Assembly: GCA_030077755.1 (NCBI GenBank)
Contig: JAQJZZ010000018.1
Span: 2,418,001-2,482,000, forward strand
Reading direction: 5' to 3'
DNA from: Filosporella fistucella
Taxonomy: Eukaryota > Ascomycota > Leotiomycetes > Helotiales
DNA length: 64,000 bases
Shown one piece after another: positions 32,702 through 45,025 of the stretch. Positions within the stretch are counted from its first letter, which is position 1. Each line of letters begins with the position of its first letter. The notes below the pieces were generated by a model. That model was not told where the DNA came from. It did no database searches and saw only the letters and a list, made by a program, of their open reading frames with translations. A program made the position numbers and the translations under genes.

Positions 32702-33995
32702 ATGGGGAGGGAAAAGATTATTATTGATACTGGTGAGTTTTGTCTTTTCCGGATGAAAGAGAGGGCGCATAAGGCTGACAATATAGATCCTGGGGTGGAT
32801 GATATCCTAGCTATTTCTCTCGCGTTGAACCAGCCTGAGAAATTGGAGGTTCTTGCATTTACGCTTACTCACGGGAATGTGGGCGTAGAATCTTGTTTGA
32901 AGAACTTGGTTGCGCTGTTCGCGGTACTAGAAAAAGAGAACTCATTCCGGGAAAAGAATGGGTTGAAAGTGAAGGATTTCGGGAAACCTATTGTTGCGAT
33001 TGGAGCGGCGAAACCACTGCTGAAAGAACATGCTCATGGAGAACCGGATTTTACGCAAGTATGGGAAGGATTTCATGGTATCGATGGTCTGAATGGGGTT
33101 CATCAAAAGGTATATCCTCAGGAGATACCTCCCCAATCCCAACTAACACACCTAGATGCCCAATCTCATAACTCAAGACTATCTCGGAGCTTTTGGAAGG
33201 TATCCCACACCGCCTTCCCAGCAAGAAGCATTCAGCAACTTCACTCCCTCTCCGGTGCCCGCGTACCAGGAAATCCTAAACCAGCTGCAGATGCACGAAG
33301 CAAAGACCATCACCATCGTCGTTATTGGCCCCTGCACCAACATCGCTCTTGCAGCTGCAGCCGACCCCATAACCTTCGCCCGCGCGAAGAGAATCCTCAT
33401 CATGGGCGGTGCTGTACGAGTACCTGGCAACCAGACGCCCAGAGCAGAATTCAATATCTATGCTGATCCTGATGCCGCAGCGCAGATATTCAATCTCACG
33501 CAAATAGGGAAAGCGAAAACGACGGAAGGACAGATGGATGTAGCGCTTGTGCCGGTAGATGTGACATCTAGCCATTTCCTTAGTGAGGCAGTATGGAAAG
33601 ACTTTTCCAGCGACATGGTATCGAAAGGCTCGCCCTTGGCGATCTTCCTAGATACGGTGTTGGAAAGAACGTATGAGAAGATGCAGGATCTGATTGGGAT
33701 TAGGGTATTTGGATGTCATGATCCATTGACTATATACTCCATGCTGGAACCCGATACTGTCGAGTTTGAACACGGGCTGGATATCAGAGTAGAGACTGAT
33801 GGGATATGGACGCGCGGAGAAACGGTGTTGGATCAGAGGGGAGTGGTGAAGTGGACGGAGGGACAGAAGGCTATTGTGAGGGATAATGGGGGTTGGTTTG
33901 ATGGGGATTTCAGGAATCGGATCTCGGTATTGAAGAATTCTGGTATTCCTGGGGAGGAATTTGGGTTGAAGATGTTAGAAGGTATTTTTCAATAA
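32702..33995 (+). CDS. Inosine-uridine type nucleoside hydrolase
   Basis: Exons 32702-32732, 32787-33109 and 33156-33995 give 1194 nt (397 aa). The calcium-binding family signature DTDPGVDD (residues 9-16) is split by the first intron between D-T and D-P. Further family features are LTHGNVGVESCLKNL, GPCTNIALAAAADP, ILIMGGAVRVPGN, AEFNIYADPDAA and CHDPLTIYS. Such enzymes hydrolyse the N-glycosidic bond of ribonucleosides to a base and ribose. No signal peptide, so cytosolic. It sits head to head with the ADAL-like deaminase and upstream of a nucleoside transporter on the same strand. The ATG at 32702 is the only Met that precedes the IIIDT strand sensibly. Confidence 0.9.
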
Positions 33996-35432
33996 CATCA
34001 TGATTAGAATCCTGGATTGGTGCGAAAGTACTTTGAGTTGGATATATTCTAGAGGTCCAAGCATTGTATTGCTTGAGAGACCGAGAAGGTCTTGTATGCC
34101 GATGCAAGGAAATATTAATTCTACGCCGCTCTTCTGCATGTCTAACTTTGCTACCAGTATCCAAATCCATGGCCTCTGCATCGCACCTCCTATTTCACAA
34201 TTCCAATAATTCACAACGACCCCTAACTCATTCCATGCACCTCCCACGTTTCCTCCCTTCACCCATCCATTTTCATCCCACCAATCTCCAATGTTACATC
34301 TTCAACAATCAGATAATCTCCAGCACAAACCCCCATCCCAACACGTCTTTCCTCTATCAAAAAACAATCCCCTTTCAAACACTCATCTCGGTGCATCATA
34401 CCTGATTGGCTCAAAGCAGCCATTGCCGCGTGGTGACAGGCATTCCTATCCCGAAATTTGAGTACAGGCGTCGCAATGAAAACGAAAGGCTTGGGATGGG
34501 ATGAAATGAGGGACGGGACGGCGGACGGGTAGACCATGGCGCTGGGATATCACTGGTTTCTAGAAGGTCTTTGCGTGGGTTCAGCTGGCCATTTGCCTAT
34601 CGTTTACCTGTGTCACTGGTACTGTAGGCATATCGAGAAGTAGAATTAATTAGAGGAATGCATGGGATTTTTGCCCATATCGTAGGGATACGAATACAGA
34701 GTACCATTTGGAAATTCATTGCTGAGGTATATTTTACAATTATGATACGACAGTACGAATCCATCATCAATTATCGAATCAATTATCATTTATCCTCCAA
34801 CACAGTCTAGCGTACCCTTCAGCACCCGTCAAAAAACATTCCCGCACACCACACGCTGATCTACACCCCCGAAGCCTGCCCACAACTACCTTCAAAACTC
34901 CGTACCTAGTTACCTTCCCCATTCTCATCCCAGAACCCTCACTATCCCACCCAATCACTTCCCCATCGGTCTTTACCGCCTCCCGCTCCCTCCAGGGCAA
35001 AAACACTAATTTCTCTGTCTCTAATGTAAATGGTGGAGAGATAAGGTCAGGGTTCCGCTATACGCATATCGCCGCCGCTATGAAGAGAAGCTAGAGTATG
35101 AAGAAGGGCGGAAGCATCGGCTTCTATGTACCTTTTTGTGGAACGAAGAGGGACCCCCAGATAACAATGGTGGATGGAACAGGAGATAGATAGGATTGTA
35201 AATGATCTGAGCAGGACGAAGGTGGCAATCCAGGGACCCTAGGATGAGAGAACGGAGCTGTTTATATCACCGAGAATACCAATCTATCTATGCTGAACTC
35301 TAACTGCCATATCCTCGCGGGCCATTCCTGTCTTTAGTTCCCTTCTTTCTCCTCTGTGTTTTCTACGAGGCAAGCTAAGCTCTTCATTCGATTGAACGGC
35401 CACTACTCAATCGACTGACTCCACACGATACG
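33996..35432. other. Intergenic, 1.4 kb, possible gene remnants on minus strand
   Basis: Two minus-strand stretches look partly protein-like. One is 34259-34537 (FVFIATPVLKFRDRNACHHA...; no domain). The other is 34779-35190, where FTLETEKLVFLPWRE recalls the start of a GNAT acetyltransferase but the rest of the fold is missing. I do not call them as genes. Confidence 0.35.
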
Positions 35433-37448
35433 ATGGCTGTCCCGCAACATCAGATCAATGTCCATGATGACAAGTATGGGGAACCGCATGAGGATGTCGT
35501 GGAAAAGTTGTCCGGGTCGAGGGATAGTCAGCCGATGAGTGAGAAGGAGAAGGATGAGAAGGATACAGAGGAGGTCGCTGTTGATACCGAGGCGCAGAGT
35601 TCGAAGGGTCCAAAACCGACTACCAATTGGGCGAGGCAGTTGGGGAGGAAATTGAGACCGCATCGAATGCTGATACATGTTACTGTTTGGTTGCTTGTTA
35701 CTACGTAGGTGGCTTCGAGTTTGTTTTGTTTTGTGGGCTTACTGATCCGTACAGATGGTGGATTGTGGGGTTGGTGTATCATAGACATGATATGAATTGG
35801 GTACAACCATTCTTGCTCTGGCTATTGATTACAATCCGTCTCGTTACTTTCTACGTACCAGCTCGGTATGCATTGGTGTAAGTACTCCCAGAATCCAATT
35901 ACAAGCTTCTTTCTAACAATATAGCCCCGCCCAATTCGTGTGGGGTAGAGGAGTAGATGCAATTGAGAATGTCGTCCCAAAATCATTCCGTACCTTGGCA
36001 GGAGCAGCAATTGTATTCGTTGCACTCCTTCTAGGTGTCTTTATCCCAGGAGAAACGCATTACAATAAGAGGAGTGATCGTGCTGTTAGTGTGTTTGGAT
36101 ATATTGTCTTCTTGGTTGGATTATGGGCTACCAGCAGACATCGACATGCTATCAATTGGCGACCGGTTATTGTTGGTATTCTGGTGCAATTCATCATGGG
36201 ATTCTTCGTCTTGAGAACACAGCTTGGAAAGGATATTTTCAAGTTTATTTCGGATGCTTTGACTACGCTTTTGACATTTGCGTATCAAGGTGTCTTTTTC
36301 CTTACTGATAACACAGTTACGAGCTTGGGTATGTGGTCTTCTCGTTCAGGTGTGCATCGTACTAATATTTATAGGATGGTTCCTCGTCAACAGTCTGAGT
36401 GTGTATATTTTCTTCGTGGCATTGGTGCAGATGGCATATTATGCTGTAAGTTCTTCCAATAATGCCTACTATCAATACTGACATATGTAGGGCCTCGTTC
36501 AATGGGTTGTTCCAAAGATCGCCTACCCCTCAGCATGGGCATTTCGACTCTCAGGTGTCGAAGCTCTAGCTGTTAGCGTCACACCATTCCTCGGAATGGG
36601 TGAAGCAGCAATCATCATCAAAGGCTTCATTTCCCTCATGACAGAAGCAGAAATCCATCAAGTATTGACAGCTGGTTTTGCCACTATCTCTGGTGCCTTG
36701 ATGGTAGTTTATATCGGGTAAGTCCCCTTTCCCATACTTTCTGCAAACAGGTCTCATAAATTCTAGTCTCGGAGCAAGTGGTCAAGCAGTCATCTCCTCC
36801 TGTCTGATGTCCATTCCCATCTCCGTCGTCATCTCCCGCATGCGCGTCCCCGAAACAGAAGAACCACTCACCCTCTCCCACGTCTCTGTCTCCAACAACA
36901 ACATCGACAACGAGGCAGGCGAAGAAACCAATATCCTACACGCCATGGCCAATGGCGCCTGGGTCGGTCTCAAAGTCGCTGGCATGGTAGCCGCAAATCT
37001 CATCGTCATCATTTCTCTCGTCGCTCTGTGTAATGGCATCTTACACTGGACATTTAAATACATTCAAGCGCCCAACCTAACCATCACTCAAATCTTTGGA
37101 TACATTTTCTACCCCGTCGCCTTCTTGATGGGTGTTCCACGCGACGAGCTCTATCTCGTCGGTAAACTGATCGGCATGAAAACCATTCAGAATGAATTCG
37201 TGGCCTTCGCTGCATTGACGGGGCAAGCGGAATTCAAGGCCATGTCAGCGAGAAGTAACATCATTGCTACTTACGCTGTCTGTGGATTTGCCAATATTGG
37301 CTCAATCGGTATCCAACTTGGTATCTATGGTCAACTCTCACCCGAACGTCGCGGAGCATTTGCAAAGAATGCCGTTTCAGCATGTATATGTGGTGCACTG
37401 GCTACATTCATGAGTGCCAGTCTGGCTGGTATGATTTTCACAGGATAG
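35433..37448 (+). CDS. Concentrative nucleoside transporter (CNT/NupC family)
   Basis: Exons 35433-35704, 35755-35877, 35925-36328, 36375-36445, 36491-36717 and 36767-37448 sum to 1779 nt (592 aa). A hydrophilic charged N-tail precedes many membrane helices. CNT hallmarks are VTPFLGMGEAAIIIKGFISL and MTEAEIHQVLTAGFATISGA, then GASGQAVISSCLMSIP and a conserved C-terminal region. The latter reads KTIQNEFVAFAAL and YAVCGFANIGSIGIQLG. CNT proteins couple nucleoside uptake to an ion gradient, usually at the plasma membrane. With the nucleoside hydrolase and deaminase next door it would supply substrates for salvage. All introns are 45-50 nt with good signals. Confidence 0.92.
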
Positions 37449-38794
37449 ATTTTTGGGTTTGTTTTTAAATGTATGCTGTGCATATTGCATGAGCGAGTTA
37501 TGCATGAAATTGAGCGATGCATTTAGTTTGAGCGATAGTTTAATGATTACTGTAGCTATGGGAGTATCTCGTTAGAAGAGTTACGAATGGCATTAATGAT
37601 ATACCTTTTTTCTTGCCTATATGATCGGATCGTCTGAAACATTGGATGAGGGTGTGAATCTATGTGCGCCTATCAATTTCCCTAAAGCTAGCAGGCGAGG
37701 CAGGTCGGTATTCCTCTTCCTCTCCTTCTATTGTCTTGAATCATTTACTCGAAGCACTGAGACATGAAGATCTCTGCAACATCCCAATTGTAGAAACAGG
37801 CCAACAAGTAATCATATACATCTACCTATTGTTCTTAACTGTTCATGCAGCACAATCGAACATACTTTATGACTTTCCCCTAATAAAACAAACAAGGTCC
37901 CTCCCGGCAATAGGCTATCACCGCCCTCCATCAGCCCAACACCAAAACACAACGCTTACTCGCCCAACCCTCCCATCCCTACCCAAATCATAACCCACCG
38001 GCATATCCCCATCTCTCTCCCTACCCATCCAATCCAAACATCCCCATCTCCGCGTCAAGCTCCATTCTAGAGACAAATAAACTTTCCAGCGTAGTATCTG
38101 AACTTTCTTTTTTCCTTCAATCGAAGAACTCGAAACTCTACCTTGAACGATATGATTTTCCTGCTATCAAAACCCTCGCAACAGAATATTTTCGCAGTGG
38201 ATAAAACGACACGGAAAAGCATAGAAAAGAAACAAAACAAGGCACCCAAGTCAACCCCAATACCCCCAACTGCCGAAATGGGCTGATTTCCGCACCGCTA
38301 AGAGCAGCATCGTCCAGGGAGTAACGGATAGTTAGCCGGGTGGAGTATCTTTCTGAAAAGAGTAGCTGGTTAGAGTTAGCAGTGTTGTCTAGGGAAGAAA
38401 GTTAGGGGCAAGATCGACGATTGAAGTGCTGGCTTTGGCGTTTGATTGCGTGCGAGACGCTGTAGGGAGGGCGAATTGGACAGGGCTCGGGTTGTTTGGG
38501 TTGGGAAGGATTCAGAGAGAGAAAGAGGTTTTGTTGTTGTTACCCCGATCGCCCGAGAGAGTTCAGTGTGGGGATAGTGTCTTCAGATCTTAGAGATGGG
38601 ATTTGTATCGTGAATGAGATTGAGATTCATATCTATGGGATTCAAGAAAGACTGGGCGTTGATAGAGAGTTGAGGAAGAGTCACGAGAATTCTGATGTCG
38701 GAGATCGGAAGCTGGATTGCGCTTAGGTGATTGCATCCCCACTGCATCTCTGAACATCGGCCAAGTCGAGTGTGGATGAGAAGAAGCAAGCAAG
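37449..38794. other. Intergenic, 1.35 kb
   Basis: 3' region of the transporter and promoter of the double regulator. Short ORFs lack any motif. No repeats or RNA genes recognised. Confidence 0.5.
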
Positions 38795-41700
38795 ATGCAG
38801 CAACGACGACGTGCTACGACGGCTTGTGCGAGGTGTCATAATAGGAAGAGGAAAGTGAGTTGTATTTCTCCTCCAGATATATTTCAAGGAGATGCAGAGA
38901 AGATCGAAAGCTGATATCCGCAGTGCGACAAAAAATTGCCCAAGTGCTCTGCATGTCGTGATGCGGGCGTGGAGTGTAAAGGCCTAAGCCATGATGCCAA
39001 CGTCGATGCGCCGAGAAGGTAAGCCGTTTTATTTCATGAAGGGAACCTCATGTCCCATATTCTATTGTTCATGACAGAGTTGATGATCATAGCGTGGTGC
39101 AATATCTCGAGCACTCCATCGCGCAACTAGAAGCCGAATTAGCAGCCGCAGGAGGAGGATGGTGGCCTTCTCCAGCATGGGAAACAGATTCTCAAACCAG
39201 AGGCGAGGGATCTCAGAGCGGAAAAGATCATTCTTCTCTCCCTTTTCGAGGGACGACTCAGAGCTTCAGTTCTCCTGCTGCTGGTACTGGTTCCACGGGA
39301 ACGAATTTCGTGGCGAATGCCGCACGTGTTTCTGGGTTTGGGGAGGTAACTGCTATTATTGATGGATTTGAAGGAGTTCCGTATAAAGATGCCTTATTCA
39401 TGGACTCTGAACTCCCTCTCCCTCTCTCCGAGATGCAGGGCAATATGCCACAGCCTCTCGCCCAAGTTCCCTTCGATGAGAATGCGATTCCGGAGATACC
39501 AGAGAGTCTTCCTCTAGATGTCGTTCGGACGTTGTCGGAAATCTATCTGGAGAAGATCCTCCCTGAGAATCCTTTCTTTCTAGAAGATGATTTAAGAAAT
39601 CATTTCGACGCCGTGTATGGAGATCAGATGACTCCTCCGGCGGAAGAGAGTCTGTTCATTACGCTGATGGTTTTGGCGGTTAGTACTATGACTTCGAAAG
39701 CTTATGATCAGAGTAAGATTCTCTCGTTGAGTGAGGGGCTACATAAACAGGCTTTGGAGCATTCATCGTTTATGGCGATCCCGAGTCTCAGAACTTTACA
39801 GGGATTTCTTTTGCTACTACAATTAGCGGAATTGTTACCATATACAGGGAATTTGTGGAACTTATCTGGAGAGGCTGTGAGCGTATGCACAGAACTTGGA
39901 CTTCATCAAGAATCTCCACAGTCAGATGGGCTTGATTTCCGGTCACGGGATTTAAGAAGGAGGTTGTTTTGGACGGTGAGTTTGAGGCAATAATAGGATA
40001 GGATTCAAGCTAACGGGTATAGACATACTGTATGGAAAGATCTACGGCCGTGACATCTTATCGCGCATTCTCACTCAAGGACGAGCATATCAATGTGGCT
40101 TTCCCAACCGAGTACGAAGATTCATTCATCAAACCAGGAGGAATCGTCGCTGGTGGCCGACGCACCAAGTATCAATTTCTGAACTATATTCGTTTTCGAC
40201 AGATTCAATCCGAGATCCTTGCTGTCCAATTTTTCGGTCGCCCACTTCCCAGCGAGACGTATAAAGAATGGATGAGCAGCATGGAAGGGAAGCTGGTGAA
40301 TTGGAGACGTCTTTGCATATCATTAGAGGCAGAGAAAGCACCAGATTGGTTCCATCACGCTGTTTGGCAATGTTATTTGATGCTCCATCGGCCCTGTCCA
40401 AGGAATGCTAGTCCATCGGAAGAATCGATAATTGCCTGTTTTGAGGCTGCGAGAGGGGTTTCTAGTGGATCTTGGGAACTGCTGCAAAACGGATACCTGT
40501 TGTATCCTTTCCACAATGCTCATAATGGATTTGAGGCTGCTACTGTTGTGTTATACGGGCTGAGGCATCATACTCACAAGATTCGAGAGAAGTATGGAAG
40601 CAAGCAGGTTGTTGAATTAATTCATCAACTCTCGGGCCTATTTGTGAGTATGATCAGAAACTAATTCCCCCACATTACTAATTATCTCTAGCTCACATTA
40701 TCGCAACGATGGCCAGCAGTAGCGACAATCAGAAATTTCTACGACGGCTTAAAGAAGACCACCCTGAATGAGTTTTTGGCAATCACAAACTGGGCTCCTT
40801 CACCTTACAACTTTCAAATATTTGATCCTCTCGATCTTATCGTGCTTCATAAGCCAGTAGCAACGAAACACAACCCTCGAATTACCGAGATCGATGCAAC
40901 AGAGAGTCTAGAGAACGACGCCTTAGATCTCACCCTCTCGACGTTTCTCGATCAGGAAAGGCCTATTGACTCTCAGGGGATCTCCGAGATAACGCCTTCG
41001 GAAAAGTTTACCAGAGTAGAAAGCACGAGTCCCCAAACAGATATGATGAATGATGGTTCGGTATATGAAAGTCCAGAAGCACATATCTCACCAGATGGTG
41101 GAAATTGGGTACCTATGCCTCAAATTAAGGTTGACCCTGAGTCATTACAAAATATGAGCAAATTCCTGCCAACGTGTACGAGGTGTCGAAGACGTCGAAT
41201 CAAGTGCAAGAGGGCTGGGCTTCAGTGTGAGCAGTGTGCGAATACTGGAAGTAGCTGCGAATATTTTGATCAGCTTTTGTCAAAGATAATACCTATTAGG
41301 TGAGTTCTAATCTATGGTCTTTTGGTGGGTTGTTATTGACTCCAGCAGCTACGTTGAAGGTCTTCAGAAGAAACTCCTTCAGCTTGTGAAAGATCGCGAT
41401 ACGAAGCGCGAATCCTCTGATTCCTATATCCCCACTCAACTTGAGAAGACGACAGGTGCCAAGGGAAGTGGAGGGATTCACATTCGCTCAAATATTCCTT
41501 CTTTGTCGAATCCAGAACGAAGACCCAGTTTTGGAGGACCCATTATCGATTTCTCTACCAGCCACGACAACACTATTTTCTTCGGTCTTACGAGTACTAT
41601 TTCTCATCTCGAGATCGTTCGAAATGGAAGAGTGCTTCCAGACGCTCAGAATCCAACCTCTCTACTCTCCAGCCTGGGCCTCAGATCACTCTCCATGTCG

Positions 41701-42971
41701 ATGCTTCCGATGCACCCAGAACTACCACCACTCTCAACTTGCCTCTCCCTAATTGATGTGTTTGCCAACTCCATCAATGTGCTCTATCACGTCGCTGATA
41801 CTGCACACCTAAAGGCAATATGTACAAACAATTTCAATCCCGTAATGTACGCCGAACGCCTCGATTTGCAAACACTACAAATGATCATCGCAATTTCTCT
41901 ACATATCCTTTCTAAAGACGATCATTCTCTTTCCACAGCCTCAGAGGCTTATTTCAAGGTTGTTCATACTACAGCCCCTCAGATGAGCGTATGTGTTCAA
42001 CGTAATAATTTGGAGCCTTTGAGAATAGCTATGCTAGTTTGTTTATACTTATTGTTAAGGCCAAAGAGTGGGAATATTTGGCGAACGATTGGATTTGCGT
42101 CGAGATTGGCGCTGGGCATGATAAATTTGCCTAGGAGTAGTACGAGAGAAGAGCAGGAGTATCAGCTTTTGTTTAAGACGCTGTTATGTTTAGATTGGTA
42201 AGTCTTGCCACCTACGAGGCTGGAAGAACGTGCCGAGGCTAATACTTGAACAGCGATATTGCAATTGCCTATGGCCGTCCTCCACAACTCCCAGATTACA
42301 CCAACACTCTCGCAACTTTCTCTCCTCCTCTCCATCCAGGCACAGCTCCCGACACTATAGCACCATACATGCACACACTCCACGCTATAAAACGCACTTT
42401 TTACGACGCAGTAATAACCACATACCCCGATATCACCACCCGCCAACATAACATCCACACCGCGGCCCTCTCCTCCCGCGAAGAACTAGGTATCTGGTAC
42501 CAAGGATGGTCTACCCTCTTCACGCCGCCTACTTTCACCCATAACCACCATCAACACCCATCTCAACCCCAATCTCAACTCTCAATCATCGACCCCTATC
42601 TGAAAGCTTGGGGCGATCACGAATACCACACCATGCAAATCCTATTCCAACGTTCCTGTCCCTCTCTCACTCCCTCTGCCTCAGAGCGTTTACTAGCTAT
42701 CCAACAATTTCTTCATTGTTATAAATCTATTTATTCCCCTTCACAGTCTTCTGCTAGATATATTTATCCTATTTCTTATGTAACTAGTCATTCTATTTTA
42801 GCCGCAGCGCTGGATCTGGTGGTGTTGAAGGAACAACTTATTGGTGGATTGCATGACACTGTTTTTCAGACCTGTGTGGGCGTTTTGAGGGTCTTGGAGG
42901 GGGATTGTGATGTTCTTATCAATGGGATGGGGGATGTGGTTGAAGGATTGGGAGGGGGAGTAGGGGCTTGA
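38795..42971 (+). CDS. Double Zn2Cys6 transcription factor: two complete regulators in one frame
   Basis: Exons 38795-38854, 38924-39018, 39078-39975, 40023-40643, 40692-41299, 41346-42197 and 42254-42971 sum to 3852 nt (1283 aa). First zinc cluster: Cys11, 14, 21, 28, 31, 38 (ACARCHNRKRKCDKKLPKC, SACRDAGVEC). It is followed by a coiled coil and a full fungal_trans-type domain (RRRLFWTTYCMERSTA near residue 355). After that domain a ~100-residue hydrophilic linker stays open with no stop. A second cluster follows: Cys720, 723, 730, 737, 740, 747 (CTRCRRRRIKCKRAGLQC, EQCANTGSSC). It has its own coiled coil and a second regulatory domain. A Met at residue 713 (base 41154) could start the second half alone, so two genes with an internal promoter remain possible. 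Both halves should bind DNA in the nucleus; targets unknown. Confidence 0.8.
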
Positions 42972-43173
42972 TGGGGTGGGGTTTATGAGAAGGGGAGTAA
43001 GGAATTTGGGGAGTTGGGTGTTTGATGGGGTGTATTAATGATCTTAGCCTTGAATGAATGAATTTGACACTACATAAACCTCTTCCTAGCCTACTAAGTT
43101 TAACACTACATAACAGCCGTCGCACAAAACCACATTCTATAAAGACAGTATCCCTCCCCTCCCACACACACAC

Positions 43174-44052
43174 CTACAACTTCATCGGCTGCTCACTTAT
43201 CAACTTCTTCATCAAATCCGTCAAGCTCCCATCCTCCTTCATCAACTGCGCCGCCGGACTCACAAACCCATCTGCAGGATGCTGCATACATCCGAACCAG
43301 CTATACTCCTCCACCCAATCCTTCCCATCCAACCAATTCGTCACTTCCACCGTAAACCGCACAACCTCTTTGTAATCCCTCGAAATACATGCAATCTCCG
43401 TAACCATAACTTTCTGATTCGGGAATTTCTTATGCATATTCTCAATGAACGCTATAGCTTCAGAAGATTTAGTACCATAGTAATGTAGTCCCAGAAAATC
43501 GGGGGCGCTGTGGGCGGCAATCGTTTTCGTCATGAACTCTGAGATCCAAGCCTGGCCCTGGGAATCATTGCTACAGCTTGGACTGACGAGTTTCTTGCCC
43601 TTATCTTTCCGGAGCGGCAACATCTGTTTATTCCAATACTCGATCGCTTTCTGGACGCTCATGCCCGCTCGCTCGGGCTCGTTGAAGTAATGGATCACGC
43701 CTTCTTTGGAGTTTTGGATGTTGGTCCAGTCGCCGCCGGATAATTGCGCTTCTTGACGAACCATGGGACGGAAGGGGGCGCGGTTCTTGAGTTCGGTTGG
43801 GTACCACTGTAGCGTGTTAGTACTGGGCCGCGAAATGAAAAGATTTCATCAGGTGGGTAGGATGAAATTTGCTCGGGAACTGATTCAGAGCAAGATCTGG
43901 AGGGGCAAATAACGGAAGAGGTTGCTTACTGTGTTCCAGTTTGACACGGAGCGGAAGGGGGAGTTGGCTGTGAAAGGGATGAGGTCGATTTTCTGGGGAA
44001 CGTTCTTGGTGCATGTCCAGTCCCAGAGGAGAGAGCGTTTGCGGACGACCAT
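43174..44052 (-). CDS. Asl1-like glycoside hydrolase (intracellular)
   Basis: Exons 44052-43930 and 43806-43174 (intron 123 nt) give 251 aa. The fold is the GH128-like Asl1 catalytic domain, a TIM barrel. GVIHYFNEPERAG carries the presumed acid/base Glu84, and QKVMVTEIACISR the presumed nucleophile Glu178; SAPDFLGLHYYG and YSWFGCMQ are typical beta-strand ends. Family members act on beta-1,3-glucan. There is no signal peptide: the N-terminus is MVVRKRSLLWDWTCT, so the enzyme is probably cytoplasmic or exported by an unusual route. The region upstream has a tttatatc box near 44190. Confidence 0.85.
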
Positions 44053-45025
44053 TTTGGTTGTGTTGGGAGTGATGAAAACCTGAATAGAGCGGTGATAGTT
44101 TGTTCTGAAGAATTGGTGAGAGTATTTGGAATGTTGATATGCTTGAAGAATTGAGATGGAGTGGAAACCTGAGGAGTGGGTCTTATTTTATATCTTGAGC
44201 ATCACTGGACACTCTTAAAATATACTGGCTGCCACCAGAGGACAGTTTTTCAATCGGGCTATTTACCCCACAGGTATGACATCTGTCCATAGCTCGGAAA
44301 ATCTCACATGAGAGGGCTGAGGAGGCGCTGCTTGTGAGATTTGTTGATACTGTGTAAGAAATAATCGTAGAGGCGGTAACTTTTAGACATCATGACCTTG
44401 CGGTGTGTACTGTCTACAATCTGACGCTATACTCAGCACAATGAGTGGCTCAGAACCATGAAATTCATCACAAGGTCTAATACTCGTATGAGAAATCAGC
44501 ACAATAAGCAGGATCCAGAAATTCAAATTGCCAACATTGGAAGTGAGAAGCGGCTCTCGTTTATATCACGAGTCTTATTGGTGGTCCCAGACCGAGAATA
44601 AGACAACAACCACGTGCAGTATTATAAAGAAACATTTATATCTACCTCGCCATCAGGATAATATGAACAGTGTGGCCGAATGGTAATTGGTGGTGGGGTC
44701 AGTCAGCTTATCTCACTATGACTTGCAGCGTATAGGCCCTGCCTAACACGGCCTCGCTCAGCCTCGGAAAGTGTGACAGGGTGATATCAAGCCTCACCAC
44801 AAATAATATGAATGATGATTGGGTGTTTGAAGTCCGAGGATCTTCAGCCTTGCCAATAAGCTGATTGTTTGAGAATGAGATGGGAGTATAAATGTGATGG
44901 GAGATTTCGCTTTTATGGAGGTATTCTCCGATTATTATTCATCAGCACTACTTCTCTCTCAGATTCCACACTTTATTCTTCAAAACAATACTAAAGAGAT
45001 CTTTTAATTCAAATAAACTATCAAA
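44053..45025. promoter_or_regulatory. Divergent promoter region with TATA box
   Basis: Lies between the glycosidase (-) and the next gene (+). TATAAA at 44887-44892, about 135 bp before the plus-strand ATG, with a pyrimidine-rich leader (44945-45000) after it. A bit near 44672 looks like a tRNA D-arm but no tRNA fold follows. Confidence 0.5.

Noticed and set aside
34259..34537. Minus-strand ORF of 92 codons with natural-looking composition
   Set aside because: No recognisable family and no compatible continuation; kept as a note only.
34779..35190. Possible GNAT acetyltransferase start on the minus strand (FTLETEKLVFLPWRE)
   Set aside because: Only the first strand fits; the acetyl-CoA binding loop and the rest of the fold are missing and no start exon is convincing.
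44665..44700. Sequence resembling a tRNA D-arm (gtggccgaatggt)
   Set aside because: No T-arm, no anticodon stem and no acceptor pairing nearby.
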